Source: Cryptomeria japonica (taxonomy: Eukaryota; Streptophyta; Pinopsida; Cupressales; Cupressaceae). From it: 64,000 bases of DNA. The DNA is taken from the NCBI RefSeq assembly GCF_030272615.1, contig NC_081408.1, positions 769,385,336 to 769,449,335 on the forward strand, given 5' to 3'. Below the pieces are notes generated by a model that did not search any database, had not been told where the DNA came from, and saw nothing but the letters and a program-made list of their open reading frames with translations. Shown here one piece after another: positions 36,880 to 48,288 of this stretch (position 1 is its first letter; each line of letters opens with the position of its first letter). Position numbers and translations under genes: made by a program.

Positions 36880-37646
36880 TTGTGCTTCTCCTTAATTTTG
36901 TGCATGAAGTGCAGTTTATACAAACATAGATATCTCCTTTTGATTATCTTGCTCTTCCTTCCTTTTCCAAACTCCTGTAGATTTTCCCTTTTGTTTGGCC
37001 ATGATATTCTCTTTCATGTTCTCTCTAGGTGGTTTCTCAAAACCACTTCTACAAAATGGGGCTATATGTCCATAATTGTTGCATTCGTAACATACGACAT
37101 TGTAATCCACCAAAGAGCCAAAGGAATTGTAGTTCCTTCTTGAAAATCAATAAGGACTTCTATATTTGTTCCAACCAAAATCTCTTGTACGTCTCCTACA
37201 ATCTCTTGCCATGTGACCAAAGTGATTAAAAGAAAAACGATAGCCATAAAAAGAATGTTGAAGCCTTGTCATACATAGCTGTCTTTGAGGAAAGGACTTT
37301 CTAAATTTGTCCTCGTTGACCTTTGGAGGAGTGTAGATCTTTTGTAGGACTTGATTTTCCTCCTCCTTGTTGCCTTCCTTTTTGATGGGACTCTTGAGAG
37401 CATTTACATAGCCGTTTGGCTTTTCTCCATTTATATTCTTTGAGGATTGTGTGGTTTTGAGCTTTGACCTTCTTCATAACCAATACAATTCTTAATGTAA
37501 ATTGGCCTTTGGGAAATGAGAATATTATCTAACGTTTTGCTTGGTATTTCCTTTTCCCTTATTTTTCTTTTCTTCTTGCCATATGTGTTCTTAGGATTTT
37601 CCTTCTACTGATTAAGCTATCTCTGAATGAACTTGCTTTGATACCA
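36880..37646 (-). pseudogene. copia-type gag with two zinc knuckles, one lost
   Basis: On the minus strand, a second knuckle CYECNNYGHIAPFC (about 37090-37050) is intact. The upstream knuckle (about 37230-37190) reads RFSFNHFGHMARDC, where both first cysteines have changed (TGT to CGT and TGT to TTT). Lysine-rich sequence surrounds them. Minus-strand TGGTATCAAAGCAAG (37646-37632) beside the LTR is the primer-binding site, a variant of the initiator-Met type. Stops are present, so it is a remnant. Confidence 0.72.
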
Positions 37647-37648
37647 AT

Positions 37649-38745
37649 TGATGAGCACACAATTGTATTGAGAGGATGGGGGGGGTGCGAGGCGAGTGAT
37701 GGGGGTGGGTGTGATACAATACAATATAATATAATCTTTTCCTTTTTCAAATTAAGAATCACAATAACATCAATTGCACAATTTCAATAACAAGAAGAAC
37801 TCATGATTTACATGGAAATCCTTATGGGATAAAACCATGACAAATTGTTGCTTATATAAAATTCTCTTACAAACTTTGTAGGCACCAAGCTATTAGAGAC
37901 ACAATCCTCTCTTATCTTTGTAGGCACCAACTAAGTAGAGACACCAATCCATGCTTATATTTGTAGGCACCGACCCTAGAGACGCTGATCCCCACTATTG
38001 AGCACCAACCTAATAAGAGACACGAATCTCTTCTTTAGAGAGGCACCAACCTCTAACACAACACAAGTTTCATCTTCTTGACATTACTTCTTCAAAGCAT
38101 GAGAACCTATTCATAAAATATGTTATAAATTTTCACTACTCTGAATTCGCTCTTAGGTCTGCTTCAAATCTGCTCTTAGGTCTGCTATAAATCTGGTTTT
38201 AAGTCTGCTATAAATCTGCTACAAGTCTACTCTAAGTCTGCTCTTAGGTTAGGTCCAAATCTGCTATAAATTGCCTCCAAAAGTTTTCTATAAATCTCTT
38301 TGAAAGGTCTACTATAAATGTGCTGACAGAGAATATGCTTCTGCTCTAAATCTGAAAGGTATTTCATTAATTGCATGTGGTCTTTACCTCAACTTCATCT
38401 TTTTTTAATACCCCAATCATGCATTTTCACCCAAGAGGTCGGCCTCATATGAAAATAATAATTTTATTTTAATTTCACTAAGTAGGTCAGCCAAATTTTA
38501 CACAAATAAATTTATTTTAATTCCATAGTATTTATTTTACTAAGGAGGTTGGTCAGCTTTTGCACATAAATAAATTTATTTTATTATTAATACATAAGGT
38601 CGGATAGCCCCTAAAATTCAAGTATTTATCTTTGAAACTCAATAAATATTTTATTATTTTCTGATTAAATTTCTTTTGACATTTAATAATAAACCGTCTT
38701 GACATTAATTCCCCTTCGACATCAGTGACAACAATATTTCCAACA
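37649..38745 (-). repeat. 5' LTR of the gag-only copia-like element
   Basis: Plus-strand ends are TGATGAGCACAC and TATTTCCAACA. It shares with 28382-29072 the TTGAGAGG(G)n tract, the repeated AGAGACACCAATC segment and the repeated TCTGCTATAAATCTG segment, and with 36432-36553 the final GACATCAATGACAACAATAT portion. An internal partial duplication (AAGTAGGTCAGCC...AAGGAGGTTGGTCAGC) makes it longer than its partner. Confidence 0.82.
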
Positions 38746-39251
38746 ACCTTATCATCCAACCTTGACTTCAAATTTACCTCTAGGGCATCACTTTCTAGGG
38801 TACAAGAGGGTAATTTTGTCGAATAGTGTGGTTGGTGCATTATAGAGGGGCTTGAACTTTTTTTTTTTGCAGCTGAGTATATCAAATTCCCTTTAAATGT
38901 TAATAGTTTATAATAAAATGAAGTCAAGCATGTACAAGTCAAATAAGGATTGTTTTGGTGAAAAAAACTACAACTCCCTTAACATTAAATATTGAAATAA
39001 ATCATCATTTAGGGTTGGGGGTTAGGGATTTTCTTGAGGGAAGAAAGAAAAAAGAAGGGCATATTTTTTTAAATTATAAATTATTCGTAATAAATGAAAA
39101 TGACAAGATAAAAAAATCTAAAAAAATATCTTCAGGAAGAATTTTAATGACAATGCTGAAGCATTTTTTAAGGTTGTACATGTTATAGTATACTAGAACT
39201 ACACTAATTTTTCTTAAATATTTGGAAAACAAATAGAAATTGAAGCAAAAA

Positions 39252-40438
39252 TGGAATTGGTGAAAAAGTGATCCTGGGCTAACATGTGCATCAACCTAGA
39301 ATCAATTTTTTCTTTTCAGACACATTTAATTTGGAATAGGTGTGAATGGGTTTCAGTATAGTCCACAAGGGATAGCCAAACAAACCTGGATCCACACCTA
39401 ATCTGTTTAATGATGCTGATAATGATTAGAGGTTGATTGAAGGTGTGACAAACTAGGCTAAAGAAGGCAAATGTGAACTAGGCTAACATAATGCATGAAA
39501 TTAAGAACGAAAACACATAACAAAATTATAGATTTGGAAATGCGACACAATGATGCACCTCTGATTGAAACCGGGAGCAATCTAGGCAGGATAGTGGTGT
39601 TGGGAATTAGGGTCGTGGAGTACTTTGATGTAGAAGCCAATGTTAGAAATAGGATCTGGAGATCATCAAGGAGCAGTCCTCAAAATTTGGGGCAGAATTG
39701 GGAGGACACTAGTGCCCTAGCTCTAGTGTTCGAGGGTTTTCTGTTGGTCGAAGTTTGAAATTGTTTGTCATTGTCTGCTCTATCTGCCTATAACTTACAA
39801 TCATTGTCAATCTCTGGATTTGGACCTAAATATGCAAAAAGGGGAAAAAATAGTTGTTGTATAGGGGCTTGCCTAAGTTAAACCTTGTGTTGGTGTTTCC
39901 ACCTCCACCACAACAATAATGTATGATTACCCATCATGTGTTTCCTTAGGAACATAGGCAAATGAAGAAACAAAATCAAAATGATTACCTTATGCACAAA
40001 ACCCTTACTTGGATCTTATGTGAGATCATGAAGACTTGCAAATCCTTAATGTAACATGATGATCACCACATTGGATGATGCTTCAATGCACTTGATGTTG
40101 ATCTTCAAATTTTCTGCTTTGATAGGTCTGCAACCCTGCTATAAATGACTTGAACTGCTTGCATAAGATTGCTCATAAGAATTGCCTTGATTGAATTGCT
40201 AGAATTAGAGTCATACTTACAAATGAAAAAGGGAGTCACATTTATATGTGACTTGCACCTTTTCATTTGCAACATTTTGAGAGAGGCCGACAATGGGATA
40301 ACTCTGCTAAGGGCCCTACATCAATTTTCTAAGATTTGAATTTGGAGCCAAACATCCAAACAGGTTTAGTCACAACTACCAAGATGGGTGCTAAACCTAG
40401 TGTGAAATTGTCAAGGGTATACAATTTATGATGCTACA
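39252..40438 (-). repeat. 3' LTR of the gag-protease element
   Basis: Plus-strand start TGGAATTGGTGAAAAAGTGA, end ATGATGCTACA. It is colinear with the other LTR. It was mistaken for genes by short open frames such as 39495-39758, which are antisense to one another in both LTRs and not conserved as protein. Confidence 0.85.
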
Positions 40439-41189
40439 TTCAGCTCCCACTTTTGTGGTGGTATGAGCTTACACCCATACATGTGGTAAAGTACGAAGAA
40501 GCCAAAGTCTTTCTAGCTAATCATTGAAGAGAGAAGACAACTCCAAGCTGAGAGGTACAATAGCCCCTAGACTTGGGATCCTATTGAACCATAATAATGC
40601 CTAGATAAAATGGCATCATACACATAACAAGGCATAAACATACACATAAATTGCAACATAAACAAAAAATCGACATACAGAAAGCATACACAGAGCATAC
40701 ACTTAGTCATACATGAAGCATACACAAAGCATACGCAACAAACAAAAGCCATACAAGGTATGTCATCTTGGACTAGCAAGATCTGCAAATCTTGACTAGG
40801 AACCATATCCACAACAACATCCCTAAGTCACCAGTTAGTAAAATCCTCTATTTGCTAAGTGGCTCATGGACAAGTGAAGACATCACAAGGCTATCAAGAT
40901 ATATTAGGTGAGCTCTACAAGTAGCAAATGAAAACAACACAAACTAGTAAAATCCTACATTTACTAGCTGAGTTTCATGTCAATGGTATCAGCAATTACA
41001 AGCCAAGAAATTACGGTATCCTTTGAAGTGCCAAAAGGAGGTCTAGCTTGTGCTCGACATTTGCCTCGTGGCCCTGCATAAGATGGCGGAAGTGGAACCA
41101 CAACATAAATACTAGACTTTCAGGGAAGGGGAGGGATTTGATCTTTGGGCTGTGTTTCGTTTGCTTCTTGTAGAACAAGAGGAACTATT

Positions 41190-41800
41190 TACATAACCAT
41201 AGAAGACGAAGGATCCTTAGGGGTAGTAGTTGACATGGGACTCAGGGAACGAGAGGCAAATAATTGGGCAATCTTAGTAGCTTTGAACTTTTTGGTAGGA
41301 TAAGAACAAAAAGTCTTCACGAGGTTTAGGAGGTTCAGTTGGACAAGGCCAAATGTAATCAAGTGAGAAGTCTCATGGTGAGACGAGGGTTTACGTCCAT
41401 TGTGATGCACAATAAATACTTCACCTCCAATTGAAAACTTTGAGCACTTATGGATCATGGAAGTGAGTGAAATTTGATACATCTAGGTGTTTGGGTCCAA
41501 CCTAGACATGAAGGGTTATGGAACCAAGGGTAGGATGGGTAGAACTAGAACCATAATGCATCGTAACTAAGACTTGTGATCCTTCGTATGTGTCTTTGTA
41601 CAATTCATGCACATAGAGGAACTCTTTTGTAATAACATTCACTATGTAAACAGGATCAATGAGTACTCCCCGTGTGGGTTTATCATTAACTTTGGTAGTA
41701 ATGTACATAGGTCCATCAGGTGCATGAATAGGAGCATTGATGGGAGTAAAGGTATTGTCAGGTTTGGGTTTAGATTGGCGAGGACGAGCATCTATCACAT
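41190..41800 (-). pseudogene. Retroviral-type aspartic protease remnant
   Basis: The minus frame 41798-41502 reads APDGPMYITTKVNDKP, RGVLIDPVYIVNVI and then LYVHELYKD. It has the layout of the gypsy protease entry (a substrate-facing VNG-like loop, then ALIDxGxxxNVI). The catalytic Asp-Ser/Thr-Gly has become DPV, so it would be inactive. The following stretch to 41190 continues the protease-end similarity in other frames with stops. Confidence 0.6.
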
Positions 41801-41869
41801 TAATTAGGTTTATAAGAGAATCACTTTGAGGAGTTGTATTGGTTTCGATGGAAGGCTCTACAAGGTTTA

Positions 41870-42686
41870 GCTGAATGAGCTGGCAAAGGATTGGTAAAAA
41901 TTTGCAAATTTTGGTTAGGACGAGCTACGGATTTATTCCCTTTGTCATTTACACCAGCCACCTGGATGACGTTAGAGTCAATAAGCTATTGGATTTCATA
42001 CATAAGCCACATATATTGCTTAGTATCATAATCAGGAGCATGATGATATTGACAAAAGGCTTTGGCATTAAAGGAAGGGGATAAAGGCTTAGAGGTATCT
42101 ACTTGACGAATAGAGGGATAAAGGCTTAGAGGTATCTATTGCAGCATAATTGAATGGAGGGAATTGGAAGGCTGGGAGAATTGTCCAGTCCTTAGTTTAG
42201 GAGGAGAGGGAACCGCAGTAGAAGGTGTTGCGGCCACAGTCTGAGTTTGGATACGATGAGAAGGAAATTTTGATAAAATTCTAGTTTTTTTTTTAGATGA
42301 TTGAAAATTAGGAGCAGCCTCGAATTGATCAACAAGAGCCAATGAGGAAGAGCCCTCATACTGGCTAACCCATAATTGGTAACCGCAAAGAGTTGTGTAC
42401 AAATGTGTAAACAATATTTCATTACAATTATTTTCTCACGGATATGTGGCTGCAAGTTCCCAATGAAAACTCGTTGCACATCAGCATTTGGAAGGGAATA
42501 AGAGATTTGCGAGAAAAGGGCTTAATAATGTCTTATAAAATCAGTCACTTTCTCCTTCACCCCTTGCTTGTAATGAACCAAATTAGTCAAGGAGACTTGA
42601 GGTCCAATGTTAGCCTGGAAGTGTTGAAGAAACTGATTGACAAGTTGCGAGAAAGATTGAATTGATTTCTTAGGTAAAGAGAAAAA
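41870..42686 (-). pseudogene. gypsy-type gag, C-terminal half
   Basis: The minus strand reads FFSLPKKSI at the insertion junction, then NQFLQHFQANI, DFIRHY, and (frame 42479) RVFIGNLQPHIREKI. Further on, about 42070-41990, is FCQYHHAPDYDTKQYMWLMY, the CCHC-like segment of this gag class. Stops interrupt it. When the solo LTR 42687-44205 is removed it continues directly from the N-terminal half (TALYWF|FSLPKKS). Confidence 0.75.
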
Positions 42687-44205
42687 TGTAATATCCCCTT
42701 CTCATCAGTGCGCAGACATTCGTGGAGTTTGGCCTATTATTTGGCCCTCGTAGGTCAAGGAGTTGATGAGAGAGTCGTTTGGGGCACATGCTTGTGGCTT
42801 CACATACTATTTTATATGATTTTTTGGTGAGATAATGTGTTCTCATGTATGATGTCACGTATGTTGCTAATTGCACTTTATATTATAAAGATATTTCAAT
42901 ATTATCTAAAGTGAAATTAAATATTATTTTTGAAGGAGCAATTAAATATTATTTTATTAAAAAGGAATCTTCTAGAAGGGAGGCTGATTCATGTGAGAAA
43001 AAGAATAAATAGGGGATGAGTCTCATGGTTTGGCTTCAATTACTTGACATCTCTATTGTGTGGCTAAGCTTATGGAGCCTAAGGTTTCTGCAGTTGATCT
43101 ACTTGTCTTTGGGAACAAAAATTCCCATAGATAGCATAACTGAGGGAGTGAAACATCTCTTGAAGGGTTGCAGCTGGAGGTGATAATTCAGTCATCTCAT
43201 AGAGCCTAACTGGTTGGCCAAGGGCCAAGTTCACTAGAGTTGGTTGGAGGGTTTTTGAAGACAGCTTGGTGTTGAACAATGTGTCCCATAACTGCTGATT
43301 ACATTCACCAACTCACTGAGATACATTCCTGCCATTTTCAGACAGTGCCATGGCATGAGAAAACCGATGATTTTGATCGATAAGCCCAGTTTATGTATTG
43401 AATCTGCTACCAGACTTGAGCGCTCTCTTTCTAAGGGCAGTCCAATGGAAATTGGTGTGAAAGGAGGTCTGTAGCAACTATCATTTAATTGTTATTATCC
43501 GAGGACTCCAAGAACAGGGGCGATTTGGATAAGGCACGATTTGGGCTCAAGAAGGACTCGATTTTCAGATATTGCTTGCTTCTTCACATTGGCATTGGGC
43601 GATGATTCAAACAGGTTCTCTAATTTGCTTATAGCTGATTATATTGTCAAGGTGTGTTACTGTTATTGCTACCATAGACAGCAATATATGATTGCCTGAG
43701 ATTTAGGGGTGAATGCACATACTTGCAAGCTTGATAGCTTGATAGATTGTATTTGGTATTTTGTATCCAATAAAGGAGTCGGTTCTGAGCTTTACATATG
43801 CTGTCATAAGTCTTGTTTCCAAATCCGAGGTTGCATGCTATATGTTTGACAAAATGATCACTAGCTGTATGTGATGAATCGTATGGGTTCTTTATTGTCT
43901 TTATTAGTAAAACTATTTTGAGTTCTTTGCATTGCATCTATATATTCAAATAAACAAACATAAACTACATCAGCATCAATAACACTCAAAATTATGCAAA
44001 GCCTTTTCTGTGTCAATAACATGCAAGGTTATCAGTCTGAAATGCAGAAACAGCAAGCCTAATGTTTGTATGTGAGTTGTTTGATATAATATCTTGAGCC
44101 ATAAAAAGCAATCAGAACTTTATAATAGCAGATTGAAGGTTGGAGGACAACTGTTCGTCAATATTCCTTGCACATTTCAGTCATATAACAAAAAGGAATA
44201 TTACA
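42687..44205. mobile_element. Solo LTR inserted in gag
   Basis: Starts TGTAATATCCCC and ends GGAATATTACA, inverted termini, flanked by AAAAA on both sides (42682-42686 and 44206-44210). Removing the LTR and one AAAAA restores the gag frame across the junction, which confirms the ends. 1,519 bp, with no coding content. Confidence 0.88.
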
Positions 44206-44900
44206 AAAAACCAATACAAGGCCGTGTCTTTTATTGACCTAAGAAAAAGTTTTGCAAGAAGAGCATCTTAAAGGATGAAATCACTGCATAGTGCAGTAAA
44301 GGTTGATACATGGCTATTAGGGTCTCCTTTCCCTTTATACTTCTCAAAACGAGGTGTCTCAATGTGGGTGGGTGTGGAAGTCTTTAAGATGGTATATGAG
44401 ACCATGGGTGCAATTTGATGAAATATTAGGTTGAAATTGATTTTGGTTCAAATTGGCTAATTGTTGTTGTAATGATGTGACATTTTGCAAAAGTCAGTTT
44501 ATGACTGGATCACTAAGCAAATCGGTAGAATCTAATGGACTAGAGCTAACTATAGGGAGATGTGAGTTTTGGTAAGTGAAAGGTGAAGGTGATTGACTAA
44601 CAAGAAGTTGTGAAACTAGTGGATGGGTGTTTTGATAAGTAAAAGGTAGGTGGGACATAATTATATTTATTTATAGGATTCCCACATGCAACCCTAAAGC
44701 TAGTACAAGCACTATTGGTAGTATGAGGTGATTGTGGTTCAGAGACTGTCGACAAGGTAGGATTAGCATCAAAGAAGGATTGCTTTCCTCAAGCCCCTAA
44801 AGTAAAGGAGTTAACAAACTCAAGCTCATTGCCAGAACCATTCAAAGCACGAGAGGCCATTATTTGGTAACTTCTTCTATTAGAGATTTCAGATTTAGAG
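44206..44900 (-). pseudogene. gypsy-type gag, N-terminal half
   Basis: Minus strand, about 44400-44210: THIETPRFEKYKGKGDPNSH, VSTFTALCSDFIL, LAKLFLRSIKDTALYWF. This is the conserved gag block usually written P.FEKYDGTxDPxxHL...SLxGxAL.WF. The region above about 44420 is the Gln/Leu-rich gag start and leader. The small MALE-like frame start near 44860 (minus, ATGGCCTCTCGTGCTTTG) may be the original start codon. Confidence 0.75.
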
Positions 44901-46160
44901 AAATGGGTCATAAAACTCATAAGCAAGTATAAGTTTCACAGCACACTTATGCTCGTAGAAGGCAATATAATAGAAGAAAGTGCTGACAAGATGGATTTGC
45001 CGATGATATGTGAGAAGGTGGTGTTATAAGGTTTGACTTTCTAAACTAAACTCTAACTAAGATACTCAAAGAAAGCATGCAAGAAATTAACTAATTAAAT
45101 GAAGTACTAACTAATTATTGAGATACAACAATGTATGCAATACAAGTCAGACTTAGTGCTTTAAAAAATCAAAAGATATGCAAGTGCAAGATATGTTGGA
45201 TTCACCAAAATGAAATTGTTGTAAAAGTGATCCTAGGGTAACATGTGCATCAACCTAGAATCAATCTTTTCTTTTCACACACATTTCATTTAAAATAGGT
45301 GTGAATGGGTTTGACTACAGTCCACAAGGGAGAGCCAAAAAGGCTTGGATCCACACCTAATTTGTTTAATGATGTTGATTGTGACTAGAGATTGATTGAA
45401 GGTCTGACAAACTAGGCTAAAGAAGGCAAATGTGAACTAGGTTAACATAATGCATGAAATTGAGAACAAAAAAGCATAACATAAGCATAGATCTGGAAAT
45501 TAGATAGAGAGATGCACTTGTGATAGAAACTGGGAGCAATTTGGGCAGGATAGGGGTGCTGAGCATTGGGGTACTATAGTACTTTGATTTAGAAGCCATT
45601 GTTAGAAAAAAGATTAGAGGTCTTCAAGGAGCTGTCCTCAAAATTTGGGGCAAAATTGGGAGGACACCAGTGCCTAGCTCTAGTGTATGAAGGTTTTCCT
45701 TTGCTCAAAGTCTAGAATTGTTTGTCAGTATTTTCTCTATTACCTATTATCTCCCGATTGTTGTCAATCTTTGGATTTGGACCCGCACATGCAAAAAGAG
45801 GGGAAAAAATAGTTGTGCTATATAGAGGCTTGCCTAAATCAAACCCTGTGTTGTTGCTCCCATCTCTAGAATAGCAATAATGGATGATAAACTGCTGCTT
45901 CTTCCCTCAAGAATAGGGGCAAATGAATGAAACAAAATCACAATGATTACCTCATGCACAAAACCTTTCCTTGGATAACGCTTCAATGTACTTGATGTTA
46001 ATCTTCAGATTTTTTTCTTTGATAGGTCTGCAACCTTGCAATAAATGACTTGAATTGCCTACATAAGATTTCTCATGAGAATTGACTTGATTGAATTGCT
46101 AGAATTAGAGATTTTTTTCAAATGGAAAAGGGGGTCACATTTATATGTGATTTGCACCTT

Positions 46161-46387
46161 TATTAAAGTAATATTGTAAAATTGCTGTAATGGTCATCTT
46201 AGTCATTTAGTTAGTATTTAGAAACTTTTCTTTATGTCTTTTGTCTTTAGTGAGTTTTAGGAAGTTTCCTTTTTGTCTTTCATGTTTCTATTCTCGATCG
46301 TTTCCATTATGGAAAAGATCATCTTGTGTTTTCTATTTAAGGAGTATTCCTCTCCTTAATTATATACAACATCGAGTTATCATTTAA
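46161..46387 (+). repeat. 5' LTR of the TRIM-sized element
   Basis: Begins TATTAAAGTAATATTG and ends ATTATCATTTAA in this copy; equal in length to its partner at 47088. Differences are scattered substitutions. Confidence 0.92.
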
Positions 46388-46399
46388 TGGTATCAGAGC
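46388..46399 (+). promoter_or_regulatory. Primer-binding site of the TRIM-sized element
   Basis: TGGTATCAGAGC, complementary to the 3' end of initiator-Met tRNA, directly after the first LTR. Confidence 0.92.
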
Positions 46400-46409
46400 T
46401 TAGGTTCTC

Positions 46410-46830
46410 TGATTTTTCATGGGTTTTCTGATTTTTTTCCACAAAAAATCATGGAAGGGTTTTGCTTGATTTTTTCCACAAAGATCAGGGAGTTTTTATT
46501 TCTGTTTACTACTTGTGATGGCTGCGAGTAAAGTTTTTGAACAGACTGGGGGCTTTTGTACAATTTTCTCCTAAAAAATCGTGGATGGGTTTTCTGATTT
46601 TTCTCCACAAAAAATCACAAAGGGCTTTGCATGATTTTCTCTTAAAAAATCGTGGTTTCTTTGTTTTTTGCATGTTTTTTTCACACAAAAATCGTTTGTT
46701 CTTTCTCTACTGGAGGGTTTTCTTATTTTTTCCACAAAAAAATAATGAAGGGTGTTGCTGTTTTTTGGGTTTTCTGATTTTTTTTCCAAAAAAAATTATG
46801 ATGGGGTTTTTGCACGAGTCTTGAGAAGCT
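46410..46830 (+). repeat. Tandem near-palindromic repeats in the TRIM interior
   Basis: About eight variable units of 32-45 bp built around GATTTTTTCCACAAAAAATC and a GGGTTTT spacer. The core is nearly self-complementary (GATTTTT...AAAAATC). The 95-codon open frame across it is a by-product of the repetition, not a gene. Confidence 0.7.
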
Positions 46831-47087
46831 GATCTTGGTTTCTTTGGATAAAGGGAGGGATTGTTTTGTTACCAAACATCATGTTGGAAGGATTGCGGTA
46901 GAAGGATTGTGATAAACTTGGTCATATCCAGAAGTTCTGCAAAACCAGAGAGGGTCTCAGCAACAGGTTCATGTCGCAGAGCGTTTTGAGGTAAAGGGGG
47001 CAGCCTTCTATGCATTCGTGGTCAATGACTTGTAGATTATGTCACATCTTCTGTAGGGTAGTTAGTAGAATAACCAGTAAGGGAGGG

Positions 47088-47314
47088 TATCGAAGTAATA
47101 TTGTAAAATTGGTATAATGGTCATCTTAGTCATTTAGTTAGTATTTAAAACCTTTTGTTTGTGTCTTTCGTCTTTAGTGAGTTTTAGGAAGTTTCCTTTT
47201 TGTCTTTCGTGTTTCTATTCTCGATCGTTTATGTTGCAGAAAGATCATCTTGTAATTTTCTATATAAGGAGTATTCCTCTCCTTAATCATATACAACATC
47301 GAATTATCATTTCA
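47088..47314 (+). repeat. 3' LTR of the TRIM-sized element
   Basis: Begins TATCGAAGTAATATTG and ends ATTATCATTTCA, then ACCTT duplication. Starts immediately after AAGGGAGGG. Confidence 0.92.
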
Positions 47315-48150
47315 ACCTTTTCATTTGCAACTTGTTGGGAGAGGATGGCAATGGCATACAGCTGTTAAGGGCCCAACACCAACTTTCAAATATTTGAATT
47401 TGGAGCCAAATTGAAATTAGTTTGTTTAAAATTCTAGGCACTAGCTTAGGTGATCCTCATTGTAGCTCTGTTCTTGGGATAGGCACATCCAAACAGGTTT
47501 AATCACAAATGCCAAGGCAGGTACTAAACCTAGCATGAACTTGTCAAGGGTATACAATTTACAACACTGCACAAAATTATTACCTATAGTTTAGAATCTT
47601 GCTATCAGGCTTGAACTTTGCTACGTTTTTGTAAGACTGTAAATCTAGTACTTGGAAACCTTGTTATCAGACTTCAGCTGTGATTAGAGTCTAGGCACTG
47701 GCAGCAAAAGTTGTGTGCAAAGGAGCTGAAATCATTGAATTTCGTGTCAACTCAACAATATGAGCACCGGCAATAGTTTTTCCAACAAATGGCTGCTGAT
47801 TCTGGTATTCTAGTACTATTTTGGGATCAGATATGGTGGGGTACTGCACTTGTTGATAGGTATTGTAAAGCAAAATACTCTTTGTTTGGATTTAAATGAG
47901 TGGAAATTATATCTAGTTGTTATTTATATGGAATGGGCCTGTTAAATTTTTTCTTTATTACTTCTTTGGCATTACATGTAATATGAGATTTTACTGGAAA
48001 ATGACTATTTTGAATTTTTCTTTAGTGTTGAGATTTTTATTTATTTTATTAGCAATGTTGTATGTACAGAAAATGACAAGCTTGCTCTGATCTTGTGAAT
48101 TTTTTTTTTATTCTAATTGAAATCATAGAATAATAATTGATACTGTACAG

Positions 48151-48288
48151 GCTGAAGTTAATAGGCAAGGAGATTCAAATGAAAAATGCATGACAACAAC
48201 CAATGGTGACCAAAAGTCAGAGAAAGATCAGAAGGCTGCAGAAGGTGGAGATTCTGATATTAAGAAGCATCATCTGCTTTTACTAGAG
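48151..48288 (+). CDS. Aspartyl aminopeptidase, exon D (variable linker)
   Basis: 138-bp, phase 0 on both sides, acceptor ACTGTACAG and donor GAG|GTATTG. It reads AEVNRQGDSN, then a charged, low-conservation stretch (GDQKSEKDQKAAEGGDSDIK), then KHHLLLLE. Plant aspartyl aminopeptidases carry such a hydrophilic loop between ATAIKAE(L/V)N and KHHPLLME, and loop length and sequence vary between species. The frame is open, with no sign of decay despite the 30-kb intron before it. Confidence 0.9.

Larger units (their letters stand above)
28382..38745 (-). mobile_element. Gag-only copia-like element, split by nested LTRs
   Basis: The 5' LTR (minus orientation) is 37649-38745. The 3' LTR is 28382-29072 plus 36432-36553, interrupted by the insertion 29073-36426. 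The internal region (36554-37646) has a primer-binding site next to the 5' LTR, gag remnants, and a polypurine tract (AAAGGGGGAGAT on the minus strand, 36565-36554) next to the 3' LTR. No protease, integrase or RT is present in 1.1 kb, so it is non-autonomous. The outer five-mers are AACTT and ACCTT, a target duplication with one change. Confidence 0.8.
46161..47314 (+). mobile_element. TRIM-sized copia derivative in the 5' LTR
   Basis: Two direct 227-bp LTRs (46161-46387 and 47088-47314) flank a 700-bp interior. ACCTT is duplicated outside (46156-46160 and 47315-47319). The primer-binding site TGGTATCAGAGC (46388-46399) touches the first LTR, and the polypurine tract AAGGGAGGG (47079-47087) touches the second. 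The interior keeps an eroded zinc-knuckle segment, CDKLGHIQKFC (about 46909-46941), with the first cysteine position now a stop. The total of 1.15 kb fits terminal-repeat retrotransposons in miniature. Confidence 0.93.
39252..47571 (-). mobile_element. Gag-protease-only LTR element with two nested inserts
   Basis: The LTRs are 39252-40438 (3', minus orientation; 1,187 bp) and 45211-47571 (5'; 1,202 bp after removing the insert 46161-47314 and one duplication). Flanking CAAAA occurs on both outer sides (39246-39250, with one extra A, and 47572-47576). The internal region, on the minus strand, has gag (44900 to 41870, interrupted by a solo LTR) and an aspartic-protease-like part (41800-41190). 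It reaches the polypurine side (TGGGAGCTGAA) without RT, RNase H or integrase. The gag type is that of Ty3/gypsy elements. Such gag(-protease) elements depend on partners for replication. Confidence 0.85.
45211..47571 (-). repeat. 5' LTR of the gag-protease element, interrupted
   Basis: Pieces 45211-46160 and 47320-47571 match the LTR at 39252-40438. The break falls at GCACCTT, where the other LTR reads GCACCTTTTCATTTGC without interruption. The end is ACACTGCA at 47571. The bases inward of 45211 (TTTTGGTGAATCC on the minus strand) should contain the primer-binding site, but I do not recognise the tRNA. Confidence 0.85.
18099..48150 (+). other. 30-kb intron packed with nested transposons
   Basis: Donor GTTTGC at 18099 and acceptor ACTGTACAG ending at 48150; phase 0, length 30,052 bp. 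The stretches 18099-19279, 27919-28376, 38751-39245 and 47577-48150 show no element or gene and are probably the original intron or very old debris. 18700-18800 is A-rich low complexity. All other parts are listed as separate elements. Confidence 0.88.

Noticed and set aside
39495-39758. 87-codon open frame repeated at about 45470
   Set aside because: The similarity exists because both lie in the two LTRs of one element; the frame is not kept in the second copy.
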